A stretch of DNA of 55,401 nt from positions 1 to 55,401 of the forward strand of contig JABWCN010000029.1 of the NCBI GenBank assembly GCA_013359135.1, written 5' to 3'. The notes below the pieces were generated by a model that saw only the letters and a list, made by a program, of their open reading frames with translations, was not told where the DNA came from and did not search any database. Source of the stretch: Pseudobdellovibrionaceae bacterium. Its GTDB lineage: Bacteria; Bdellovibrionota; Bdellovibrionia; Bdellovibrionales; Bdellovibrionaceae. Numbering within the stretch: position 1 is the stretch's first letter; every line of letters begins with the position of its first letter. Shown piece after piece: positions 44,675 through 51,647 of this stretch. The translations under genes were made by a program, and so were the position numbers.

Positions 44675-45103
44675 ATGGATAATAGTAAGGAAGTAATAGG
44701 AAGAGGAAAGGAAGAAGAAAACAATACAGGGTACCAAGAGGCAAAAAAACAAGAAGAACAAAAAAGAAAAAGAGGAAGACGAAAAAAAGATGAGGCACAA
44801 GAACAATACGAACCAAAAGATCAGAATAAATACTTTATCGACGTGTCTAAAAATAAAGACCAAAGAGAGTTGATTCAAAATATTTTGAATCAAGCCAATA
44901 ATAAAAATTATGGACGTGAAATAATTCTGAAAGACCTTGTTCTCATTGCACTACCAAAGATCACGGCTAAAGAAATCGAAAAGCTACAGGAGAATAGCTT
45001 GTCTGAAATGGAAAGAGTCTCTATGGCACTTGATGAATATAACAAGAAATCTGAGGTTAAGCTGACCTTGGGCGAATTTCTTGTGAAGAAACTAGCACTT
45101 TAA
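44675..45103 (+). CDS. Basic, charged protein beside the candidate oriT
   Basis: A 142-residue protein. Residues 1-60 are extremely rich in Lys, Glu and Gln (EEENN, KKQEEQKRKRGRRKKDEAQE), with coiled-coil or disordered character. The C-terminal 80 residues form a helical domain (REIILKDLVLIALPKITAKE ... KLTLGEFLVKKLAL). AAAGGAAA precedes the ATG. It may be a relaxosome accessory or ParG/MobC-like DNA-binding protein. No family is recognised. Confidence 0.7.
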   Translation: MDNSKEVIGRGKEEENNTGYQEAKKQEEQKRKRGRRKKDEAQEQYEPKDQNKYFIDVSKNKDQRELIQNILNQANNKNYGREIILKDLVLIALPKITAKEIEKLQENSLSEMERVSMALDEYNKKSEVKLTLGEFLVKKLAL

Positions 45104-45126
45104 AAATTGATTTGAATTTGGTTTTA

Positions 45127-45161
45127 CACAGGGCCGCATTTTTTAAATGACTGGCCCTGTG
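45127..45161. terminator. Hairpin with 9-bp arms
   Basis: CACAGGGCC and GGCCCTGTG flank a 17-base loop that includes six T, 23 bp after the stop of the preceding gene. It is a possible terminator or part of a replication/partition site, since a DnaA-box sequence overlaps its right arm. Confidence 0.45.
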
Positions 45162-45212
45162 GATAAGTCCCATAAACGAATTATTTGCGCTTTTAGCTGA
45201 CATTTTTCCACA
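45158..45212. other. Two DnaA-box-like sequences
   Basis: TGTGGATAA (45158-45166) is the exact complement of the consensus box TTATCCACA. TTTTCCACA (45204-45212) fits the looser consensus in the opposite direction. They lie in the 147-bp gap before the excisionase-like gene. A replication origin for the excised circle is possible; two boxes are weak evidence. Confidence 0.3.
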
Positions 45213-45250
45213 TAACCTATCGGTAATCCGACACGACAAGGTAATTAAAA

Positions 45251-45538
45251 ATGGCAGATAAAAAACCTTACTTTCAGAGGGAAACACGCTATAATAATAA
45301 AAAGTCTGATCCTAAAAAATCAGATTCGTTCTTTGAAAATTTAATAGAGAAGAATCAACAAGCAGACGAGAACATCAGATGGCTAAATACGAAAGAGGCC
45401 GCTGAATTTTTAAGACTAACACCTAATGCTTTAAGAATTTTGGTTCATAGAGCACAAGTGAAGTATTATAAATTTGGTCGTCGTCTTAGATTTAAAGAAA
45501 GTGATCTGCATACTCTTTTCCTTCCAAGGGAGGTTTAG
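45251..45538 (+). CDS. Excisionase-like HTH protein
   Basis: A 95-residue protein with a MerR/excisionase-type helix-turn-helix in its C-terminal half: WLNTKEAAEFLRLTPNALRI followed by the wing YYKFGRRLRFKESDL. The N-terminal ~35 residues are polar. It ends 2 bp before the integrase gene, the standard place of a recombination directionality factor. It likely bends attachment-site DNA for excision. Confidence 0.82.
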   Translation: MADKKPYFQRETRYNNKKSDPKKSDSFFENLIEKNQQADENIRWLNTKEAAEFLRLTPNALRILVHRAQVKYYKFGRRLRFKESDLHTLFLPREV

Positions 45539-45540
45539 AA

Positions 45541-46644
45541 ATGCCGATCTACACTGAACAAACAAATGGTAAGACAACATATACTGTTGTTGCCACCACA
45601 AGAATCAACGGGAAACAAGTTTATAAGAAAAGAAGGAACGTCACTTCGATTGCTGCTGCCAAAAGAATTGAACTTGATCTGAAGTTATCTTTGGCTCGCA
45701 TAAAGGAACAACCTGAAATGTGTACTTGGACTGAATGGTCTGAGAAATGCCTTAATCGAATGAAACTTCAATTCAAAGGAAGTACCGTTGTTAATTATCA
45801 ATCGAATTTCAACAAGTGGGTTAATCCTGTTCTAGGAGAACGATTTCTTGATGAGATCAAGCCTTCAGACATTCATTCCTTGATCTATGATAAGATTGAA
45901 GGAATTAGTCTTGAAGCTCGCCATGGAGTTTTAAAAAGACTCAAGAGAGTTTTTTCAATGGCGGTTGAAGACGGAATTATTGCTAGAAATCCTGCAACAG
46001 GAATTTCGGTCAAGGTTCCAGAATCACCTCAACAAGTTCTTAACCGAACAGAGATCAACACGCTTCTTTTTGAAGCCAAGAAACAAAATCATCGCTACTA
46101 CAACCACTGGGCCTTAGCGATCCTTACTGGATTAAGAAAAGGAGAGCTAATCGCGCTTACATGGTCAGACATTGATTTTGAAAATCGTGTTATCTCAGTT
46201 ACAAAAAGCTGGGGTCGCATTGATGGCCTTGGGCCTACAAAAAGTACGAAAAACCGTTACGTCCCAATTTCAAATGAGCTTGAACGGTTTCTTAAAGAGC
46301 TTAGGTCTCAATCAAATTTGAATGAGAATATGGTTCTTGAGCAACATGAGGACTGGCTTTATGGAGATGCTGCCAAGGCTTTAAAAGACTTCTGTCGAGA
46401 AGTTGGCATTACGGCCGTAAAGTTTCATGACCTACGAGCTACATTTATAACGCAAATGCTCCTAAGAGGAGTGCCACTAGCAAAGGTTATGAAGATTGTG
46501 GGTCACTCTACAATTAAAACAACCATGCGCTATTTACGCTTAATCGCAGAAGACACCCAAGGAGCTACTGAGGAACTTGGAATTGTCCTGCCAAAGACCG
46601 AAGAAAAAGGGAATCTGGTCTCCCTTTTTCAAGTTAGGGTCTAA
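45541..46644 (+). CDS. int: Tyrosine integrase of the ICE
   Basis: A 367-residue integrase of the Tn916/phage type. An N-terminal arm-binding domain (residues 1-50, with TTYTVVATTRINGKQVYKKR) is followed by the core-binding domain and the catalytic domain. Catalytic residues are visible: Arg in TGLRKGELIAL, Lys in TKSTKNRYVP, HDLRATF, and GHSTIKTTMRYLRL with the nucleophile Tyr. GGGAGG precedes the ATG. It lies about 70 bp from the attachment-like repeat. Unrelated in detail to the RIT recombinases. Confidence 0.95.
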   Translation: MPIYTEQTNGKTTYTVVATTRINGKQVYKKRRNVTSIAAAKRIELDLKLSLARIKEQPEMCTWTEWSEKCLNRMKLQFKGSTVVNYQSNFNKWVNPVLGERFLDEIKPSDIHSLIYDKIEGISLEARHGVLKRLKRVFSMAVEDGIIARNPATGISVKVPESPQQVLNRTEINTLLFEAKKQNHRYYNHWALAILTGLRKGELIALTWSDIDFENRVISVTKSWGRIDGLGPTKSTKNRYVPISNELERFLKELRSQSNLNENMVLEQHEDWLYGDAAKALKDFCREVGITAVKFHDLRATFITQMLLRGVPLAKVMKIVGHSTIKTTMRYLRLIAEDTQGATEELGIVLPKTEEKGNLVSLFQVRV

Positions 46645-46696
46645 AACTGCTTGCCAATACTTGCCAGACTTTATTAAATTGAGCATTAACGCGGGC

Positions 46697-46711
46697 TTAG
46701 GACAGTCCTAA
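46697..46711. repeat. Palindrome between integrase and attachment core
   Basis: TTAGGACAGTCCTAA has perfect 7-bp arms around one base, and outer CGGG (46692) and CCCG (46715) could extend the stem. It may terminate the integrase transcript or be bound by a recombination protein. Upstream, CTTGCCA occurs twice about 10 bp apart (46650-46667). Confidence 0.45.
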
Positions 46712-46714
46712 TAA

Positions 46715-46741
46715 CCCGCTCCAATCTTCCAAAGGTTGGAG
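46715..46741. repeat. 27-bp core repeat, copy A (candidate attR of the ICE)
   Basis: Identical over 27 bp to 48370-48396. It begins CCCGCTCCAATCTTCC and ends AAAGGTTGGAG. Its second part folds into a 10-bp stem (CTCCAATCTT with AAGGTTGGAG). It lies 70 bp after the integrase stop. The preceding bases of copy B (GAGTCCCGTCTCCCGCTCCA) look like a tRNA 3' end, so the target may be a tRNA gene located outside the window. Confidence 0.65.
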
Positions 46742-46849
46742 TTTTGGTCCGCAACGAAAAAATCAAACAGTTCTAAGTACTTAAAAACACATACCAGAAA
46801 AAGATTTTTCACGTCGATGTTTCATGAAATTTCGGCAGATTTCAAAGTT

Positions 46850-46869
46850 TGATGACAGGCTGATGACAG
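46850..46869 (+). repeat. TGATGACAG direct repeats phased at 11 bp, copy A
   Basis: TGATGACAG occurs at 46850-46858 and 46861-46869, exactly one helical turn apart, about 108 bp right of core A. The same set recurs right of core B. Such repeats are typical of integrase arm-binding sites. The 318-bp gap 46,645-46,962 holds these sites and no gene. Confidence 0.5.
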
Positions 46870-46962
46870 ATTTTGAGTTTCAATATTTGATTTTTCTGAG
46901 AAACGGTAGAGTGACGGGGCTCATTCTCCTCAACAAGAGAGAATCAATTGATAGGTAGCTGC

Positions 46963-47670
46963 TCATAGATTTTCATCATTACATGAAGAATTGCCTTTCG
47001 AATTGTAACTAGGATGAAATGGCAGGCAGGCAGACAGCCATTCTGTAAGATTTGTTATTAACGAATCCCATTGGTTAACTTGAAGACATGTGACTACTTC
47101 CAGCAAAGAAACATTGCCACTCCACGGATCTGCTACGCCAGCATCAGTTAGGACTTTCACGTTAGGTGATTGCAAGTTGTTAGGTGATTTTAGCTTCGAC
47201 GACATTTCAAGCCATTCATCCTTGTGTCTAGCATAGTTAGCTGCTGCAATAATTGATGCTGCCCAAAAGCTCGCCCCAATCTTAGGGCCAATTTCAAAAA
47301 TTTTTTTCTCAGGATCAACAAAATTCTTTTTCAAGCGTTGCAAGCTATTTGATAGAGTAACTAAGATTGCACAAGATATTCCTTCCGTCGCTTCAGACTC
47401 GGAGTCCATATAGATTGTTATAACCTCTTCATCTGGATGATTAGCTTCAAGCCTAACCCATGAAGTGCCTTCAACGGGAATTCGGTGATATTCAATTTCC
47501 TTCAGTTGCTGACGAGCTTTTTCGCGTCGCTCAATCTGCGTACTTAGCAAATCTATTAAATCGCCAAACTGAGAGTAAAAAGGAGAATCTACGCCATACT
47601 CTGAAGCTGCTACACTTTCTAGCCAATTGTATTCAAGTAAGATTTTTTGCTCTTCTGTTAAATCCGACAT
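46963..47670 (-). CDS. Unknown protein coupled to the antitoxin gene
   Basis: A 235-residue soluble, acidic protein without a recognised domain. It begins MSDLTEEQKILLEYNWLE; the middle has a helical hydrophobic part (ASFWAASIIAAANYARHK). Its ATG overlaps the antitoxin stop (TAATG), which means coupled translation. It may be the third member of the toxin-antitoxin operon, or cargo that uses its promoter. Confidence 0.65.
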   Translation of the reverse strand: MSDLTEEQKILLEYNWLESVAASEYGVDSPFYSQFGDLIDLLSTQIERREKARQQLKEIEYHRIPVEGTSWVRLEANHPDEEVITIYMDSESEATEGISCAILVTLSNSLQRLKKNFVDPEKKIFEIGPKIGASFWAASIIAAANYARHKDEWLEMSSKLKSPNNLQSPNVKVLTDAGVADPWSGNVSLLEVVTCLQVNQWDSLITNLTEWLSACLPFHPSYNSKGNSSCNDENL

Positions 47671-47954
47671 TAAGCAGCTCGACGAAGTTTGATCTCAGGA
47701 ATCAATCCCACGGCTTCAACCAATTTCAAAACTCGATCGATGGTCACTTTTTGCAAACTCCCTGAAAGAATTCCTGTTACGGCTGAGCGAGGAAGTTTTG
47801 ATTTCTTGGACAACTCAACATGAGTTAATTCTTTCGCTTCCACCTCTCTAATAATGGCAGAGATCAGTTGAGCTTTAATAACCGCTTCGATTCCACGATG
47901 TGGTGAAATTCCTAATTTCTTTGCTAGATCTAAGCCTTTATTTGCATGTTTCAT
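47670..47954 (-). CDS. XRE-family antitoxin (HigA-like)
   Basis: A 94-residue protein with an XRE-type helix-turn-helix: THVELSKKSKLPRSAVTGIL. The N-terminal KHANKGLDLAKKLGISPHRG is basic. It follows the toxin-like frame with a 4-bp overlap, the HigBA order. It would neutralise the toxin and repress the operon. Confidence 0.82.
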   Translation of the reverse strand: MKHANKGLDLAKKLGISPHRGIEAVIKAQLISAIIREVEAKELTHVELSKKSKLPRSAVTGILSGSLQKVTIDRVLKLVEAVGLIPEIKLRRAA

Positions 47955-48264
47955 TTCAAGCTCCGTATTCTTTGTTGAGCGAGTTCAATATTTTCTTTTG
48001 GGGTTTGTTGGGTTTTCTTTTTAAACGCATGAATCAACAAAATATCTTTTGATCGCCTAATAAAATAAATGACTCGAAAAATTCCGCTACGATCTCTAAA
48101 TCTTAATTCATGCACTGAGGAGCCTATAGATGGCATCGGTCTTGATAAAGGCATCGAAAGGTCAAACCCTCATCAAGTCGAGCTAAAGCATCTGCGAGGT
48201 CCTCGCGAACCTCTTCTGGAAAATCTTTAAGTTCTTTCTCGCATTGTTTTAATATCGTAATCAC
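47951..48264 (-). pseudogene. HigB/Gp49-like toxin gene, frameshifted
   Basis: The downstream frame (48154-47951, 67 residues) reads MPLSRPMPSIGSSVHELRFR and then RDRSGIFRVIYF, the C-terminal two thirds of phage-Gp49/HigB toxins. The expected N-terminal part lies upstream in another frame: from a GTG at 48264 it reads CEKELKDFPEEVREDLADAL and then ARLDEGLTF before a stop. One indel near 48155-48165 would join them into a normal ~105-residue toxin. Toxin inactivation, with the antitoxin kept, is the simplest reading. Confidence 0.75.
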
Positions 48265-48270
48265 TGGATT

Positions 48271-48292
48271 AATGTCTCATAAATAAGACATT
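48271..48292. promoter_or_regulatory. Operator-like inverted repeat before the toxin-antitoxin locus
   Basis: AATGTCT (48271-48277) and AGACATT (48286-48292) are perfect 7-bp arms with an 8-bp spacer, directly upstream of the toxin start at 48264. Toxin-antitoxin operons are usually repressed through such sites. Confidence 0.45.
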
Positions 48293-48369
48293 TAGTCAAT
48301 AAGAAGATGGCAAATGATGACTTTAAAATTTAAATGGCAATATTATCAAATACTTAGTTGAGTCCCGTC

Positions 48370-48396
48370 TCCCGCTCCAATCTTCCAAAGGTTGGA
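48370..48396. repeat. 27-bp core repeat, copy B
   Basis: Identical to 46715-46741. The bases before it continue the tRNA-like tail (GAGTCCCGTCTCCCGCTCCA), which copy A lacks, so this copy is nearer to the original chromosomal site. The 369-bp gap 48,265-48,633 holds this core, the arm-like repeats and no gene. Confidence 0.65.
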
Positions 48397-48499
48397 GCGA
48401 CCTCTCAGGCATAATTTAAAGAATCCAAACACTTATAAAATCGAACTGACAGTGAATTTCAGATCCGAAATGTTATCAATGTCAGCAGAATTCAAAACT

Positions 48500-48530
48500 T
48501 GATGACAGATTGATAACATGCTGATGACAG
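48500..48530 (+). repeat. TGATGACAG-type direct repeats phased at 11 bp, copy B
   Basis: TGATGACAG at 48500, TGATAACAT at 48511 and TGATGACAG at 48522 are spaced 11 bp apart, about 104 bp right of core B. Like copy A they are preceded by TTCAAA. Candidate integrase arm-binding sites. Confidence 0.5.
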
Positions 48531-48633
48531 GGTTAAAAGCCTTTTCCAATAAGGAATCCATCGATTTTCAGAGGCGAATTTAAAGGTTTTTCCGCTTTGC
48601 CAATAACCATTCACTGGGCAGTTCTTTTTGGAG

Positions 48634-49497
48634 TTAGAGACTTGCGAACAAATCTTTAAAAGCAGGAAATTTAAGTAGGTTCTTATGGTATAAAAAGTAA
48701 TGCGGATTGCTTGGCACTAGGTTTTTTTCAATGGGTACATGTAAAACATCAGGCGATGTCGATTTAATTGTATCAGGCATTATTGAAAATCCTTTCCCAC
48801 ATTCAACCAATTGAAGAAGACTTATCCAATCTTCGCAGCGATATTTTACTTGAAAGTCTTCGAAGTCTGTTTTTAAAAAATTCGCCCATTCTTTAAAAAG
48901 TTCAGCGCTTTGACCATAGACTAATGTTGGTATTGATTTCATTTTTTGCGGATTCGTAAAAAATGAAGACTTTGAACTTCCATTTAGCCAATTTTTATGA
49001 ATTACAATATGTGAATGACTTGAAAAAAATAACTTTGCTGAAATCTCTGTCGAATTTGGTTTGTATCGACTAATTGCCAAATCAATTCGATTATCAATTA
49101 AATATTTTATGCTGTCTTCTGAAGACATTGGATAAAAATCAATTTCCCCATCAAACTTGATGGTTTGAGCAACCATAGTTATCAATTCCCGTCGACAACC
49201 CACTTTAATACATTGGTTGACAGAACTAGAGAACTTTCGATCGATATCTTGAAAGAACTGTTCATATTTTTGAAGTAGATCTTTCATTCTCGAATAAACG
49301 GATTCACCAAATAAGGTTAATTTTTTATTTTTTCCTTGAAATTCAAAGATTGGAGATTCGAAACTTTCCTCAAATCGCTTCAGCTTCATAGATAAACCAG
49401 GTTGGGTTACGTTTAGCTTTGATGCAGCTTTAGATAGGGACTTCTCGTCTACAAAACAAATAAATGATTGAATAAGGTCAATATTTGGGTATTTCAT
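48634..49497 (-). CDS. LysR-family transcriptional regulator
   Basis: A 287-residue LysR regulator. The N-terminal winged helix contains FVDEKSLSKAASKLNVTQPG and then LSMKLKRFEES, and the effector-binding domain follows. It is divergent from the exported phosphoesterase-like gene across 100 bp, the usual arrangement for a LysR regulator and its target. The ligand is unknown. Confidence 0.9.
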   Translation of the reverse strand: MKYPNIDLIQSFICFVDEKSLSKAASKLNVTQPGLSMKLKRFEESFESPIFEFQGKNKKLTLFGESVYSRMKDLLQKYEQFFQDIDRKFSSSVNQCIKVGCRRELITMVAQTIKFDGEIDFYPMSSEDSIKYLIDNRIDLAISRYKPNSTEISAKLFFSSHSHIVIHKNWLNGSSKSSFFTNPQKMKSIPTLVYGQSAELFKEWANFLKTDFEDFQVKYRCEDWISLLQLVECGKGFSIMPDTIKSTSPDVLHVPIEKNLVPSNPHYFLYHKNLLKFPAFKDLFASL

Positions 49498-49505
49498 ACT
49501 TCAAT

Positions 49506-49533
49506 AATTATTAACTTATATATAACAATAATT
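49506..49533. promoter_or_regulatory. Candidate LysR binding site
   Basis: AATTATT (49506-49512) and AATAATT (49527-49533) flank a central TTATATATAA in the divergent intergenic region. The dyad suits a LysR operator, but the DNA here is so AT-rich that chance is possible. Confidence 0.3.
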
Positions 49534-49597
49534 CAATTTTATTTAGTTATTTAAAACTCTATAAAAAAATCTGTTTAATAAAAAAGGGGATCAAAAT

Positions 49598-50263
49598 ATG
49601 GGTACATTACTAAAAAAAATTCTATTTATACTGGTTTTATTGACTTTAAGTAAACTAGGCTATGCTTTTGGATCTGCCCGCATTGCTATCTCGCCTCAGG
49701 TCCTCATTAGTAATCGCATTCCATTCATACCCCATACTGGGCAGAGTGCATTTGATAACGTTCTAGCAATGAATATTCCTTACCAACCCGTTGCCGAAGT
49801 TAGACATCAGCTGTCAGATTTACTTAGGTACAACCTGAACTTTTTTAAGGGGTGGAACCCACAAGGTGAGGCGCATATTACAGTTATCACACCTCCAGAG
49901 TACGCTATTGTTGGTAGATACATCTCTATCCAAAAAATAAATGAAATCGCCCTTAGGAATAATATCCAACACTCAGATTTACAAATTTTAGGCCTTGGTA
50001 GCGGGTATTTGAAAATCAATAGCAGTATCCACAGTACATATTTTTTAATTGTAAAATCGAAAAATTTAATCTCGATAAGACAACAAATCTATCTCAACTA
50101 CTTAAAAAATGGTGGTTCTCCTGATGGGTGGAATCCTCAGCATTTTTATCCGCATATTACAATTGGTTTCACATTACGAGATCTACATGAACAAGATGGC
50201 ATAATAAAAGATTTCGCTCACTCATTAGACAAACGATTTCAAATGTTTTGGTTATACAGATAA
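49598..50263 (+). CDS. Exported 2H phosphoesterase-like protein
   Basis: A 221-residue protein with an N-terminal signal peptide (LLKKILFILVLLTLSKLGYAF, cut near residue 24). The mature part has the two HxTx motifs of the 2H phosphoesterase superfamily: HITVITPPEY (about residue 93) and HITIGFT (about 185). Such enzymes open 2',3'-cyclic phosphates or act on oligonucleotides. AAAGGGGATC precedes the ATG. The exported location is unusual for the family; it could act on prey or environmental RNA, which is a guess. Confidence 0.75.
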   Translation: MGTLLKKILFILVLLTLSKLGYAFGSARIAISPQVLISNRIPFIPHTGQSAFDNVLAMNIPYQPVAEVRHQLSDLLRYNLNFFKGWNPQGEAHITVITPPEYAIVGRYISIQKINEIALRNNIQHSDLQILGLGSGYLKINSSIHSTYFLIVKSKNLISIRQQIYLNYLKNGGSPDGWNPQHFYPHITIGFTLRDLHEQDGIIKDFAHSLDKRFQMFWLYR

Positions 50264-50423
50264 TCAAAAAAATTAAAAGGGAAAAAAACCGAAGAATCTA
50301 GTTTTAATGTCTTTAGTAACAGTTCTAACAACCTCATCAATGCGGGTGGAGCCAAAGCCTTGCAATCTCTGGCATTAAATTAACTCCCCGTGCTGTGATT
50401 TTTTTTTAACAGATTGCAGTTTA

Positions 50424-50594
50424 TCAATAGAACCCAATCCCCTCGGCAGAAAAGCGTACCGTGGTTTGTTGTACTTGTTTCACTGAGCCCGTGGGATAAA
50501 AACTGACTACCTGTGCGGCATAAACAACTGAAGACGTAAAAACTGTTATGGCAACCGAAAATTTTAAGATAATTCCTAGATGAACTGACGCCAT
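50424..50594 (-). pseudogene. Remnant of an exported protein, alpha-2-macroglobulin-like start
   Basis: I place the start at the ATG 50592-50594 behind GGGGGA. The frame encodes a signal peptide (cut near VYA|AQ) and then about 30 residues, VVSFYPTGSVKQVQQTTVRF, that resemble the N-terminus of bacterial alpha-2-macroglobulins. It then stops. The rest of such a gene (about 1,500-2,000 residues) is absent. It is therefore likely debris from a deletion. The flanking stretches 50,264-50,423 and 50,595-50,770 contain no gene I can support. Confidence 0.45.
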
Positions 50595-50858
50595 AAAAGT
50601 ATCCCCCAAGTTATTGGTAACGTAAATTATTTAACTTTATGTTGAGTATAAAACCATGTTTAAAGCAATCTGTCACTACAGCTATTATCAACACCTAAAA
50701 TTTTCTAGTGGTATTTGTTAGAATTCTTTTTGGTGCAGTAATAATTAGGTTATAGTAAGATTTCAATAGAGGTCATTATTAAAAATATTTTTCTCTCCTT
50801 TTTTCTATTTTTCTTCTGTGCTTGCATAACCAATCAAAAAGCAGTTAAGCCCACACAA

Positions 50859-51635
50859 ATGATATCAGTACTAGGATCAATTCATGGAAACATGCTTGAT
50901 CAACCTCGGAATAGCATTCGTGATTTTGTAGCTGCACTTCATCTTTTTCAACCTACACTAATCCTTAGCGAAGTAAGACCAGAAGCACCAGACTCTATAG
51001 AGGGGGCCATCGATGGAGCACCTGAGCAGATTTTAGTGTATGCATATGCCAAATCCGTTGGAGCACGAGTCATTCCAGTTAATTGGGTCAACGATCAATA
51101 CAATAAAGAAGCTGCAAAAGAAAACTCACAACAGAGCACTGAACTGAAATCCAAGATCGAACCATTATTTCTAATGTTCCGTGAAGTTGTTCAGCATGGA
51201 ACTTTTCTGGAGTCGCAAAGCGCTCTGACACAAGAAATTATTCGCAAGCGTTATGACATCTTAGATTCGCATGGTTTCACAGCTCTTAGAAAGCGAAGCC
51301 AGGCTATTTGCGGCAATATTCGCTCAAAGGCTGCACAATTCACAAACCAAAGAGTTCTCATTGTCTTTGGATTAGCGCATAAATATATTCTCGAGGATTG
51401 TATTCGTGATTTAGGGATGACAACGTCATCAGTCGAAACATGGTTTGACTTGGAAAGATCCAAGCAAACCAAATTTGATGCTAATCTAAAAGTCGAAGCT
51501 GCACAGAGTTTTAGAGCTGCTAAATCACTTTTATTAAAACGTCTTCAAAGTGGATATTATACAACTGATATCGAAGAACAGCGGGAAACTCTTAAAGACT
51601 TTGATGTTTGGTTACAACAAACATCAACTCTCTAA
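50859..51635 (+). CDS. TraB/EreA/ChaN-like lipoprotein (start probably ATT at 50778)
   Basis: The 258-residue core resembles the EreA/ChaN/TraB superfamily: GSIHGN near the start, LILSEVRPE and VLIVFGLAHKY, which place candidate metal-binding His and Glu residues. Family members include hydrolases and haem-binding proteins. The frame stays open upstream. From ATT 50778, which follows GAGG by 5 bp, it would add KNIFLSFFLFFFCACITNQ, a lipoprotein signal with a lipobox-like cysteine. So the mature protein is probably a lipoprotein. Substrate unknown. Confidence 0.72.
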   Translation: MISVLGSIHGNMLDQPRNSIRDFVAALHLFQPTLILSEVRPEAPDSIEGAIDGAPEQILVYAYAKSVGARVIPVNWVNDQYNKEAAKENSQQSTELKSKIEPLFLMFREVVQHGTFLESQSALTQEIIRKRYDILDSHGFTALRKRSQAICGNIRSKAAQFTNQRVLIVFGLAHKYILEDCIRDLGMTTSSVETWFDLERSKQTKFDANLKVEAAQSFRAAKSLLLKRLQSGYYTTDIEEQRETLKDFDVWLQQTSTL

Positions 51636-51647
51636 ACACCCAACTAG

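Larger units (their letters stand above)
1..46741. mobile_element. Integrative and conjugative element, right-hand part (left end outside window)
   Basis: The conjugation operon (33,632-44,442), candidate oriT, excisionase-like gene and tyrosine integrase lie in that order. They end at a 27-bp repeat (46,715-46,741) that recurs at 48,370. Cargo to the left comprises a RIT element, BREX, a sigma-54 operon and chromate resistance, all typical ICE payload. The left attachment site is not visible, so full length is unknown and part of the left cargo could belong to another island. The element type is inferred from gene content and order. Confidence 0.7.
46742..48396. mobile_element. Small island between two attachment cores
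   Basis: A 1.65-kb segment bounded by identical 27-bp cores. It holds a toxin-antitoxin remnant and a coupled gene but no integrase. It may be a satellite or the relic of an earlier integration. Confidence 0.5.

Noticed and set aside
44434-44893. Several minus-strand frames rich in Phe and Leu opposite the basic protein gene
   Set aside because: They are the complement of lysine-rich codons and of the nested palindrome; no start signals.
48350-48396. A tRNA gene at core B
   Set aside because: Only about 20 bp resemble a tRNA 3' end; upstream DNA does not form the rest of a cloverleaf.
46850-48530. A CRISPR array made of the TGATGACAG repeats
   Set aside because: Repeats are 9 bp with 2-bp gaps, two or three per site, and no cas genes are present.
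50264-50383. A frame continuing after the 2H phosphoesterase stop that ends in GGAKALQSLALN, like a leucine-rich repeat
   Set aside because: Only about 40 codons, lysine-rich at first and without a start codon; too short to call a gene or remnant with confidence.
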